From assembly GCA_900556525.1 (NCBI GenBank), contig USOZ01000003.1, forward strand, positions 1 to 29,887: a DNA stretch of 29,887 nt, read 5' to 3'. The notes under the pieces were generated by a model. It made no database searches. It had not been told where the DNA came from and worked only from the letters and a program-made list of their open reading frames with translations. The position numbers and the translations under genes were made by a program. This document shows positions 25,228-29,887 of this stretch, piece after piece; positions within the stretch are counted from its first letter, which is position 1, and each line of letters opens with the position of its first letter. This DNA comes from an uncultured Oscillospiraceae bacterium. Lineage in GTDB: Bacteria; Bacillota; Clostridia; Oscillospirales; Ruminococcaceae.

Positions 25228-25935
25228 CTATTCTTCATCAATTTCAGCATTTTTCTTTTTTCTCCTCTCGTTCAATTTGTCAATATCAATGCCAAGGCTG
25301 TTACTTTCGGTTGCCTGCATAAGTGCAAGAACATCACCATAAAGGCGTTTAGCCATACCGAAAGTATCATAAAGACGGGTTACACGCTTACGAATATCAA
25401 AAATATAGCTATCGCACTTTTCATCTATTACGAACCAGTATTTAACAGATATAAAACGTTTATGAAAAACAGCTACAAGAAGCCAGCCTTTAAGCCCGAA
25501 GCTGGTTAACTTCCTGTGCTTGAAATTATATTCCACAAGTCCGAGAACTTCGGAATTAACATCTTTGTAATTCTGCGTAATAAGGATTATGTCAAAGCCA
25601 AGCTGCCGATGAAGCCGCAAGAACATCATCCAAAGATAAAATTTCTTTTTATCATAATCCTTTTTAGGGAAAATGATAGCGGCTTCATCAATTACTACAA
25701 GCGTTTGATGCTCAACAGGTTTATCAAGAATATGATGTTCTTTTGCGTATTCCATAAGGAATTGAACGGAAAATTCGTTATTATCGAGAAAAACAAAATC
25801 CCCTTTGTGGCTTTTGTTGGTCTTAATGAGATAATTACAGATAACGTTAACGCCGCGTTTTAAGTTAATATCTATGCGTTCTGTAGCGTGGTAGGACTTA
25901 CCAGAACCGGGCGTTCCGGTGTACAAACTTATCAT
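25228..25935 (-). CDS. zot: Zonular occludens toxin-like (Zot/pI) assembly ATPase
   Basis: 235 residues beginning MISLYTGTPGSGKSYHA: Walker A GTPGSGKS (residues 7-14), Walker B LVVIDEA (79-85) and a sensor LITQNY (118-123), the order seen in inovirus pI/Zot proteins. The protein drives virion assembly and extrusion at the cytoplasmic membrane. There is no strong membrane helix; WLLVAVF near 151-157 is the only candidate. Its ATG overlaps the upstream stop by 4 bp (ATGA). Zot is the standard marker for recognising inoviruses. Confidence 0.92.
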   Translation of the reverse strand: MISLYTGTPGSGKSYHATERIDINLKRGVNVICNYLIKTNKSHKGDFVFLDNNEFSVQFLMEYAKEHHILDKPVEHQTLVVIDEAAIIFPKKDYDKKKFYLWMMFLRLHRQLGFDIILITQNYKDVNSEVLGLVEYNFKHRKLTSFGLKGWLLVAVFHKRFISVKYWFVIDEKCDSYIFDIRKRVTRLYDTFGMAKRLYGDVLALMQATESNSLGIDIDKLNERRKKKNAEIDEE

Positions 25936-26138
25936 TTCAAAATCACCTCGCTAAAATCGACTTGCCCCGAAATATCGGCATCTTCATATGAACATACTAA
26001 ATCATGTTCATTGATATATAACAAAAGGATTTCGCCGACAAGCTCGGATCGGCTCACCAAATTTCTTTCAGCTTCGTTATCTAAAATCTTTACGATATTG
26101 GGATTAAGCATTAAATTATAACGCTGCTTTACAATCAT
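25932..26138 (-). CDS. Ribbon-helix-helix DNA-binding protein
   Basis: 68 residues. The strand-helix-helix pattern is visible in RYNLMLNPNIVKILDNEAER and NLVSRSELVGEILLLYINEH, followed by an acidic tail. It is probably a small Arc/CopG-type repressor or RNA/DNA-binding regulator of late phage genes. The start at 26138 is set by GGAGGT at 26147-26152; a longer in-frame reading upstream would run through the coat-gene terminator. It is translationally coupled to Zot. Confidence 0.75.
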   Translation of the reverse strand: MIVKQRYNLMLNPNIVKILDNEAERNLVSRSELVGEILLLYINEHDLVCSYEDADISGQVDFSEVILK

Positions 26139-26163
26139 ATATACACACCTCCGAAAGTGCAAA

Positions 26164-26191
26164 TTTATTCCCCCGTGTACGGGGGAATAAA
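26164..26191 (-). terminator. Terminator directly after the major coat gene
   Basis: A perfect 12-bp stem TTTATTCCCCCG with its complement and loop TGTA, symmetrical so that it has A/T tails on both sides. It lies 14 bp after the coat stop codon, the same place as the central terminator of M13 after gene VIII. It would make coat transcripts far more abundant than those for Zot and pIII. Confidence 0.88.
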
Positions 26192-26205
26192 AAGGGTTAG
26201 GCGCA

Positions 26206-26505
26206 TTAGCCGGCTGCCTTGCCAAAAAATTTCTTTGCCATTTTGAACAGATAAACAACCGCATAAATGCCAAGACCTACAACGCCGATAGAAATGAGTA
26301 CCGGGGCAACTGACGAAGCAAGATTAGTAAACTCAGTTGTAAGCTGAGAGCCGGCATCTGTAATAACCTTAGAAACCGCAGAATAACCGTCATCAGCAGA
26401 AGCCGCGATTGCAGAACCCGCAGTAGTAAGAACTACAGCAGAGCTAGCAGCTATTAACTTACCCTTGTTCATGATCTTGTGACCAAAAGCCTTTAACTTA
26501 AGCAT
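26206..26505 (-). CDS. Major coat protein (pVIII-like)
   Basis: 99-residue precursor. A signal peptide (MNKGKLIAASSAVVLTTAGS, ending in an AIAA-type cleavage site near residue 35) is followed by a mature part of about 64 residues: acidic Ser/Asp N-terminus, a helix, one membrane segment (APVLISIGVVGLGIYAVVYL, about 67-86) and a basic C-terminus (FKMAKKFFGKAAG). This is the exact architecture of filamentous phage pVIII. AGGAGGT at 26513-26519 lies 7 bp before the ATG, a strong start. The upstream 39-aa gene ends inside this leader, and a terminator follows. Confidence 0.93.
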   Translation of the reverse strand: MLKLKAFGHKIMNKGKLIAASSAVVLTTAGSAIAASADDGYSAVSKVITDAGSQLTTEFTNLASSVAPVLISIGVVGLGIYAVVYLFKMAKKFFGKAAG

Positions 26506-26519
26506 AATTTTCACCTCCT

Positions 26520-26639
26520 TCAATTTTTAAAAAATACACATATAGAAGAGGTTACAAGATATCCTATAACCCAAACTATAGCACTTATGAAAATGCCGAG
26601 AAAAAAAGACAAGGAAAATAACGAAAAGAAAATTTCCAT
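26520..26639 (-). CDS. 39-aa membrane microprotein, candidate pVII/pIX-like minor coat protein
   Basis: A 40-codon frame that encodes MEIFFSLFSLSFFLGIFISA, continuing to an AIVWVIGYLV helix and a C-terminal VFFKN. It is one long hydrophobic segment with a single acidic residue at the start and a basic end, the profile of M13 pVII and pIX (32-33 aa), which also lie just before the major coat gene. It begins 6 bp after the previous gene (AGTAGGG before the ATG) and stops one base before the coat ribosome site. There is no homology evidence. Confidence 0.65.
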   Translation of the reverse strand: MEIFFSLFSLSFFLGIFISAIVWVIGYLVTSSICVFFKN

Positions 26640-26645
26640 AACGCC

Positions 26646-26945
26646 CTACTTTCTGAAATGTCGAAAGACAACCGCACCGAATATCAAACCGAGGGAGATT
26701 ATTACAAAAATGAGGGCAGTCAAAATATCGGCAAGATTTACTTTACCTTCAATAAGGGCTATACCGTTACTTTCAAAATAAGATTCAGTTCCGATAGTTT
26801 CAAGCCTTTCTTCAATGCGGTTCAATGTGCTTTCAATCGAATAAAGCTGACCGCTGTAATCAGCGGTTATTGTTGTCTCCGTTTCCTGTTCCTGTTCGGT
26901 CTGAACGTCCTGCGATTCTTCCTGTAATTCTTCCTGTGCTGACAT
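26646..26945 (-). CDS. Acidic membrane-anchored phage protein (99 aa)
   Basis: 99 residues: a Glu/Gln-rich N-terminus (SAQEELQEESQDVQ), a probable short coiled coil (YSIESTLNRIEERLETIG) and one C-terminal membrane segment (about 73-93) with a basic end (FRHFRK). No signal peptide is seen. A GGGGAG site lies 11 bp upstream. The first 86 bp overlap the previous gene in another frame. It is probably a minor virion or assembly protein, judged by its place between the pV-like and coat genes. Confidence 0.65.
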   Translation of the reverse strand: MSAQEELQEESQDVQTEQEQETETTITADYSGQLYSIESTLNRIEERLETIGTESYFESNGIALIEGKVNLADILTALIFVIISLGLIFGAVVFRHFRK

Positions 26946-27099
26946 CTGTTACTTCACTCCCCTGCCCTGATTGCGTTTTAGGTTGACTTTCGATTTTGGC
27001 AATGCGGCATTTCAGTATAAAAATTACAATGCCGAGCAATGCGAGAACTCCCAACGCCCACGGGAGAACAGCATATACGATTTCGGAAAACTCAGCCAT
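26860..27099 (-). CDS. Small membrane phage protein (79 aa)
   Basis: 79 residues from the ATG at 27099, chosen because GAGGTG lies 6 bp upstream; the longer reading from 27117 overlaps the previous gene. One N-terminal membrane helix (about residues 10-32, LPWALGVLALLGIVIFIL) is followed by a long Arg/Gly/Thr/Ser-rich polar tail (GRITGRIAGRSDRTGTGNGD). The tail is coded by the same bases as the Gln/Glu-rich start of the next gene. Probably a minor coat or assembly protein; no family is recognised. Confidence 0.6.
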   Translation of the reverse strand: MAEFSEIVYAVLPWALGVLALLGIVIFILKCRIAKIESQPKTQSGQGSEVTDVSTGRITGRIAGRSDRTGTGNGDNNNR

Positions 27100-27109
27100 T
27101 TTAAGCACC

Positions 27110-27364
27110 TCACGCAATGCTTAAGCCGACAAGCTTTCCTTTGCGGTCAAACTCGAAGTCCATAACACAACCTATGTTATCCGCAAGCTGTTCAACGGTC
27201 ACGCTGAAACTGCCAAAAACACTAGGGCGCACAAACGAAGAATCAGCCGCTTCGCCGCAAGTATTTTCCTCGGGGTACGAATAAAATATTTTTAAACCCT
27301 CGATTTTTTCGCCGTCGTTATTTTCAAAATTGACGGACTTGAACCCTAACAATGTACAATTCAT
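27110..27364 (-). CDS. Small beta-rich protein, candidate single-strand DNA-binding protein (pV-like)
   Basis: 84 residues, beginning MNCTLLGFKSVNFENNDGEK, with alternating strands, a central acidic part and a last strand pair ending GKLVGLSIA. AGGAGGT lies 7 bp before the ATG. It is the first gene of the repressed - strand operon. In M13 gV, which coats new single strands before packaging, lies just upstream of the small coat genes, and this gene has the same place and size. The role is inferred from position and size. Confidence 0.6.
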   Translation of the reverse strand: MNCTLLGFKSVNFENNDGEKIEGLKIFYSYPEENTCGEAADSSFVRPSVFGSFSVTVEQLADNIGCVMDFEFDRKGKLVGLSIA

Positions 27365-27387
27365 TTCTTGTACCTCCTTTAAAATAT

Positions 27388-27463
27388 TATTCCATTTCGG
27401 AATAAATCAATTATATCACAAAATATTCCAAAATGGAATAGTAAAAAATGCCAAAAAAGAATA
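27388..27463. promoter_or_regulatory. Repressor operators and promoter of the phage - strand operon
   Basis: Two identical-pattern 17-bp dyads, TATTCC-N5-GGAATA, lie at 27388-27404 and 27424-27440, with a degenerate third (13 of 17 bases) at 27447-27463. A - strand TATAAT (27415-27410) lies between the first two, with only a weak -35 inside the second. Occupation by the adjacent HTH repressor would cover both the -35 region and the start point. Confidence 0.75.
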
Positions 27464-27483
27464 AAAAAATATATGAAATATGC

Positions 27484-27489
27484 TATAAT
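27484..27489 (+). promoter_or_regulatory. -10 box for the repressor gene
   Basis: TATAAT preceded by TGC (extended -10), 35 bp before the repressor start. The -35 region is AT-rich with no good match, so this may be a weak or extended-minus-10 promoter. Confidence 0.6.
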
Positions 27490-27518
27490 GGAAGAAAAAG
27501 AAAAGGAGATAACAAAAA

Positions 27519-27734
27519 TTGTTCAAAGAAACATTTGCAGCAAATTTGAAAAGGGCTAGAATAAATGCCGGATATACACAACAATATGTTGCAGATGTCC
27601 TGAACACATCACAAAGCAACATAACAAAATATGAAAATGGAACGTTAGAACCGAACATCGAAACAATAGGTCAATTATCGGAACTTTACAATGTTTCAAC
27701 TGATTGGCTTTTTGGAATAATCAAGAAGAACTAA
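27519..27734 (+). CDS. Cro/C1-type HTH repressor
   Basis: 71 residues, almost entirely one XRE helix-turn-helix domain: NLKRARINAGYTQQYVADVL, then TSQSNITKYENGTLEPNIET (recognition helix) and STDWLFGI. The start is a TTG at 27519 with AAGGAG at 27503-27508. It is divergent from the phage structural operon and next to the dyad operators, so it is the candidate lysogeny repressor. There is no protease-type C-terminal domain, so induction would not be by RecA-driven self-cleavage. Confidence 0.88.
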   Translation: MFKETFAANLKRARINAGYTQQYVADVLNTSQSNITKYENGTLEPNIETIGQLSELYNVSTDWLFGIIKKN

Positions 27735-27752
27735 AATAACAAAAAGGAGAAA

Positions 27753-27791
27753 ATGCCAAAATGTAAAAATATGTCTAAAAATGCGGAATGA
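27753..27791 (+). other. 12-codon open frame with a strong ribosome site (leader peptide or remnant)
   Basis: AAAAAGGAG is followed 4 bp later by an ATG opening MPKCKNMSKNAE and a stop. It lies in the 130-bp gap after the repressor. It may be a leader peptide, or the start of a gene broken by later change; no longer frame continues from it. Confidence 0.3.
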
Positions 27792-27864
27792 CTGCAAGTA
27801 AAGTCGATTTAAAACAATGAACTGTATCACAAAACAATATTAAATTGAAAGATGAGGACACAAA

Positions 27865-28281
27865 ATGAATATCACAAATATTTTAATTATTAGCTCTATA
27901 GTATCATTCGTATGCACCATTATAATAACAGTTAGTATAGTAAAAATTAAAAATGTTCAATGTAAGCCATTCCAAAACAAAAGACCAGATTACCCGAATA
28001 AGGTTTTAGAGCTGCTACAATCTATAATTTCCATGCAACAGCATCAGATGCAAGAATTTGAAAAAGTTAGAAAAGAACTAGAAGTTAAAAACAATGACGG
28101 AGTAAAGCCAGGAATGAAAAAGCCTGATGTTGCGCATCATGAAGAAATGGTAAAAATCCATAAAGAACAAACAGAGATATTGAAAAAGATACTCGAGGCA
28201 ACTAACGGTGAAGAGAAAAAGAAGATGCTTGAAAAATGGAAACAAGCAACAGATCTAATAAACAGCGAATATAAAGAATAA
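27865..28281 (+). CDS. Membrane-anchored coiled-coil phage protein
   Basis: 138 residues: one N-terminal membrane helix (about residues 4-28, rich in Ile and Val), a short linker, then a Lys/Glu/Gln-rich helical part likely to form coiled coil (MQQHQMQEFEKVRKELEVK and onward). No family is recognised. AT-rich codon use matches the rest of the prophage. It is in the repressor-side transcription unit, so it may act in the lysogen, for example in superinfection exclusion; that is speculation. Confidence 0.6.
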   Translation: MNITNILIISSIVSFVCTIIITVSIVKIKNVQCKPFQNKRPDYPNKVLELLQSIISMQQHQMQEFEKVRKELEVKNNDGVKPGMKKPDVAHHEEMVKIHKEQTEILKKILEATNGEEKKKMLEKWKQATDLINSEYKE

Positions 28282-28297
28282 TATATTTATCCACCTC

Positions 28298-28326
28298 TTG
28301 ACAAAACACATACAATGTAGTACAAT
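28298..28326 (+). promoter_or_regulatory. Promoter and probable autoregulatory operator of the relBE pair
   Basis: A consensus TTGACA (28298-28303), 17-bp spacer and TACAAT (28321-28326). TACAATGTA occurs twice in tandem (28311-28319 and 28321-28329), and GTACAATGTAC around the second is a dyad overlapping the -10, fitting autorepression by the antitoxin. Confidence 0.85.
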
Positions 28327-28349
28327 GTACCATGAAAGGAGTTGGTATT

Positions 28350-28571
28350 ATGTCATTCTCAATCAGATTAACAGAACAGGAAAAGAATTTAGCCGACAGT
28401 TACGCGCGTCTTCACTCTTTGTCTTTAGGCGAAGCTTTCAAGCAGGCTTTATTTGAAAAAATCGAAGAAGAATATGATATAGCCGTATACGAAGAAGCCC
28501 ACAAGGAATATGAAGAAAGCGGAAGAAAAAGCAGACCTATAGAGGAGTTGTGGAAGGAACTTGACTTATGA
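28350..28571 (+). CDS. relB: RelB-type antitoxin
   Basis: 73 residues starting MSFSIRLTEQEKNLADSYAR: a ribbon-helix-helix N-terminus of the RelB/DUF6290 kind and an acidic C-terminal tail (EYEESGRKSRPIEELWKELD) that would wrap the toxin. AAGGAG at 28336-28341 favours the ATG at 28350 over one at 28332, which lies on the ribosome site side. It overlaps relE by 4 bp (ATGA), the standard coupling of antitoxin and toxin. Confidence 0.88.
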   Translation: MSFSIRLTEQEKNLADSYARLHSLSLGEAFKQALFEKIEEEYDIAVYEEAHKEYEESGRKSRPIEELWKELDL

Positions 28572-28834
28572 AATACCGTATAGAAACAACTCCGAGGTTT
28601 GACAAAGAATTTCGCAAACTTGACAGGTACACAATGCGAATGATAAAGGCATGGATAGAAAAAAATCTATCAGATTCCGAAAATCCCAGAACGCACGGAA
28701 AAGCCCTAACAGCAAACAGAAGTGGACAATGGCGGTATCGTATCGGCGATTATAGGCTAATATGCGAAATACGCGATAACGAACTTGTTATTCTTGCGCT
28801 GTCGATAGGTCACCGAAGAGAAGTGTATGATTAA
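28568..28834 (+). CDS. relE: RelE-type mRNA interferase toxin
   Basis: 88 residues of the RelE/ParE fold: YRIETTPRFDKEFRKLDR at the N-terminus, GQWRYRIGDYRLICEI in the middle and the typical C-terminal ILALSIGHRREVYD. The basic residues in RYRIGDYR and HRREVY match the RelE branch, which cuts mRNA in the ribosome, better than the gyrase-poisoning ParE branch. It is complete and paired with relB, so the prophage carries an addiction module. Confidence 0.9.
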   Translation: MKYRIETTPRFDKEFRKLDRYTMRMIKAWIEKNLSDSENPRTHGKALTANRSGQWRYRIGDYRLICEIRDNELVILALSIGHRREVYD

Positions 28835-28953
28835 AAACCGCTCTCCTCTGCCCTGTTCCAGAGCAAGCGAAAGCGGCGAAATTATGAAAAAATTGAAAAA
28901 ACCCTGCAAACCGCAGAGCAAAGCGAAATTTCAAGGAAATATATGTAGATAGT

Positions 28954-28977
28954 ACCCACCTATTAGCATAGGTGGGT
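28954..28977. terminator. Perfect 10-bp hairpin after relBE
   Basis: ACCCACCTAT, loop TAGC, ATAGGTGGGT, followed on the + strand by TTTCTGCTT. It lies 120 bp after relE and may end its transcript; the T tract is short. A packaging-type hairpin is an alternative. Confidence 0.6.
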
Positions 28978-29057
28978 TTCTGCTTGCCCGCGGAAAGCTC
29001 GGCGATACCCGATAAGTAAATATTCGATTGTTAAACGGAAGAATAGATATAATTCCC

Positions 29058-29352
29058 GGTTTTTTTCTTTTGTTCTCCTCTGCTTATGAACACCCGATAG
29101 CGGGCAGCTCATCCGTTCGGCTTCTTTTGTAACACAATTCCGCAGCACAATCAAGGGTTGTAAAATTTTTCCGTTTCATACTGTATCGGAAAATTTTTAC
29201 AACTTTTTTGTTTTCATGCTGTATACAAAAAAGCAAGCCCTTGACTGTACTGCTGAATTGTGTGTCGAATACGCCGGAACGGAAATGAGCCACCCGCTCC
29301 GGAGGTGTTCAAAAATAAGCAGAAAGGAGGCAGGCAAAAGAATAAAAAAACC
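29058..29352. repeat. Long imperfect inverted repeat (foldback, about 295 bp) with two apical hairpins
   Basis: The two halves match in blocks from the outside in: GGTTTTTT, CTTTTG, CTGCTTAT, GAACACC, GCGGG, GCTCAT, CCGTTC, then a 26-bp stem at 29132-29157/29238-29263 with three mismatches. Inside are two hairpins: a 16-bp stem with one mismatch (29158-29173/29187-29202) and a perfect 8-bp stem CTTTTTTG/CAAAAAAG (29203-29210/29226-29233). Both loops carry nearly the same sequence (TTTCATACTGTAT and TTTCATGCTGTAT). The result is a long stem with a forked top. Confidence 0.85.
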
Positions 29353-29433
29353 TAGAGTAACCAGCTCCGCAGGGAGCCAGTCAGGAGATGTTCAATCCTG
29401 AATTGAGGAAAGGGGGCAAGAACACACGAACGC

Positions 29434-29470
29434 TTGACTTTTTTTAAAAACTGTGCTAAGATAATAGCAC
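29434..29470 (+). promoter_or_regulatory. Promoter with overlapping palindrome for the last phage gene
   Basis: TTGACT (29434-29439), 17 bp, extended TGC and TAAGAT (29457-29462). A perfect 6-bp dyad GTGCTA/TAGCAC (29453-29470) covers the -10 and may be an operator or a 5' hairpin. Confidence 0.65.
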
Positions 29471-29502
29471 GCGGAAAATCGGAAAGGACGGTATATACTA
29501 CT

Positions 29503-29727
29503 ATGGCACTTACTAAGGAAGATTTACAGGAGATTGCTCAGCTTATGAGCGAGCAAATCAAGCCTATCAATGAAAGACTTGACAGAATGGAAGAACGTCT
29601 TGACACCATTGAAGAAAACACTGAAATCACAAGGGGCGCAATCAATTCCGTTATACAATGGATAGACACCTACTGGCGGAACGATTTTGACAAGCCATTC
29701 CCTCCTAGAGAAAAAGACATAGTTTAA
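29503..29727 (+). CDS. Small coiled-coil protein of unknown function (cargo gene)
   Basis: 74 residues from the ATG at 29503: MALTKEDLQEIAQLMSEQIK, a heptad-patterned stretch (INERLDRMEERLDTIEEN), then TEITRGAINSVIQWIDTYW and a short tail. I recall close relatives as frequent, uncharacterised small proteins in gut Clostridia genomes. AAAGGA lies 14 bp upstream, rather far. A longer frame from 29434 would begin inside the -35 box and is rejected. It has its own promoter and terminator, so it looks like an independent cassette between the foldback and the right attachment site. Confidence 0.75.
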   Translation: MALTKEDLQEIAQLMSEQIKPINERLDRMEERLDTIEENTEITRGAINSVIQWIDTYWRNDFDKPFPPREKDIV

Positions 29728-29733
29728 TGAAAA

Positions 29734-29778
29734 TGCCCTCGGAAGCTTTTCGGACTTCTGAGGGCAAGTTTCTTTATT
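29734..29778 (+). terminator. Terminator after the coiled-coil gene
   Basis: A 12-bp stem TGCCCTCGGAAG/CTTCTGAGGGCA with one G-T pair and a 9-base loop, followed by AGTTTCTTTATT. It lies 6 bp after the stop codon and would stop transcripts before the right attachment site. Confidence 0.88.
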
Positions 29779-29832
29779 GCACATTTCACAAAAATTTTAC
29801 GCATAAAGCTGTTAAGCAAAATTTTTAAAGCG

Positions 29833-29887
29833 AAAATTTTAATTTTACGCAATTAGCTATTCGAGAATTTTTTAACTGCCCTTATTA
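29833..29887. repeat. Right attachment repeat (att) at the window end
   Basis: Exact copy of 21542-21596 over all 55 bases, with the dif-like core at 29842-29869. The window stops at its last base, so 55 bp is a minimum length and the host flank is not seen. Confidence 0.85.

Larger units (their letters stand above)
28835..29502. other. 668-bp non-coding phage region with strong foldbacks
   Basis: No convincing gene is seen in this stretch; open frames on both strands are by-products of its inverted symmetry. It holds a perfect 10-bp hairpin (28954-28977), a long foldback (29058-29352), two small hairpins (29361-29377 and 29382-29400, CAGGA/TCCTG) and a promoter (29434-29462). A 22-codon Lys-rich frame begins at the ATG near 28884 without a good ribosome site. 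In filamentous phages the non-coding region carries the origins and packaging signal, so this is the second candidate for those functions. Confidence 0.6.
21542..29887. mobile_element. Inovirus (filamentous phage) prophage, about 8.3 kb
   Basis: The element is bounded by exact 55-bp repeats carrying a dif-like site and sits directly upstream of a xer gene. It holds a Zot/pI ATPase, a pVIII-like coat protein, pIII-like and pVI-like proteins, a Rep_trans initiator, a pV-like protein, a phage-type repressor with operators, and a RelBE cargo. Size, gene set and integration mode all fit a temperate inovirus of a Gram-positive host. There is no pIV secretin, no integrase of its own and no broken gene among the recognised set, so it may be active. 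The right boundary coincides with the end of the window. Confidence 0.93.

Noticed and set aside
26587..26927. Short + strand frames opposite the small phage membrane genes
   Set aside because: No ribosome sites; all neighbouring phage structural genes are on the - strand with good starts.
29084..29401. Open frames of 60-70 aa on both strands inside the foldback, with similar peptides
   Set aside because: The similarity follows from the inverted symmetry of the DNA; neither frame has a convincing ribosome site.
21542..29887. Integrative plasmid or conjugative element instead of a phage
   Set aside because: Rep_trans and relBE would fit a plasmid, but the coat protein with signal peptide and basic tail, Zot and the tip-protein genes define a filamentous phage; there is no relaxase-coupling protein or type IV secretion gene.
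1..29887. CRISPR arrays, tRNA or rRNA genes, classical transposase-type insertion sequences
   Set aside because: No regularly spaced repeats, no cloverleaf tRNA with CCA-type features, no rRNA stretch and no transposase were recognised on reading both strands by eye.

Overview
The window looks like one end of a chromosomal contig from a spore-forming, anaerobic Clostridia-type Firmicute, most like the Ruminococcaceae/Oscillospiraceae. The evidence is the gene order spoIIIAE-AF-AG-AH, asp23, nusB, xseA, xseB, ispA, dxs, tlyA, nadK, argR, recN, followed by mreBCD, a PBP2 gene, minD and mgsA. Species cannot be named from the sequence alone.

Region 1 (1-18499, + strand) is core genome. It begins inside spoIIIAE and runs through the spoIIIA sporulation channel genes. 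Next comes a tightly packed block for transcription antitermination, DNA repair, isoprenoid synthesis, NAD phosphorylation and arginine control, with many stop/start overlaps. A U32-like protein and dut follow, then the rod-shape cluster, a MinD without MinC or MinE beside it, and methylglyoxal synthase. Promoters are readable before asp23, mreB and (weaker) minD. Hairpins follow asp23, mreB and mgsA.

Region 2 (18528-21506, - strand) holds a Xer-type tyrosine recombinase, prephenate dehydrogenase, a predicted membrane protein and a conserved protein of unknown function.

Region 3 (21542-29887) is an apparently complete filamentous-phage (inovirus) prophage of about 8.3 kb, visibly more AT-rich than the chromosome. 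It is bracketed by an exact 55-bp direct repeat that contains a 28-bp dif-like Xer site. The left copy lies 36 bp upstream of the xer start codon. The - strand carries, in transcription order: a pV-like small protein, two overlapping membrane proteins, a 39-aa membrane microprotein (pVII/pIX-like in size and place), a textbook pVIII-like coat protein, a strong terminator, a ribbon-helix-helix protein, Zot/pI, a pIII-like secreted protein, a pVI-like protein, a Rep_trans initiator and two small unknown genes. The + strand carries a Cro/C1-type repressor, a membrane coiled-coil protein, a RelBE toxin-antitoxin pair and a small coiled-coil gene. Twin 17-bp operators lie between the divergent operons. 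No secretin (pIV) gene is seen, as expected for a host with one membrane.

The most notable structures are: the dif-like site next to a xer gene, used by the phage; a xer promoter whose -35 box lies in phage DNA; a three-way-junction structure at the end of the Rep operon that could be the phage origin; a roughly 295-bp foldback in the phage's non-coding region; and the hidden 39-aa coat-type gene. The window ends exactly at the last base of the right repeat, so the far flank of the prophage cannot be seen.
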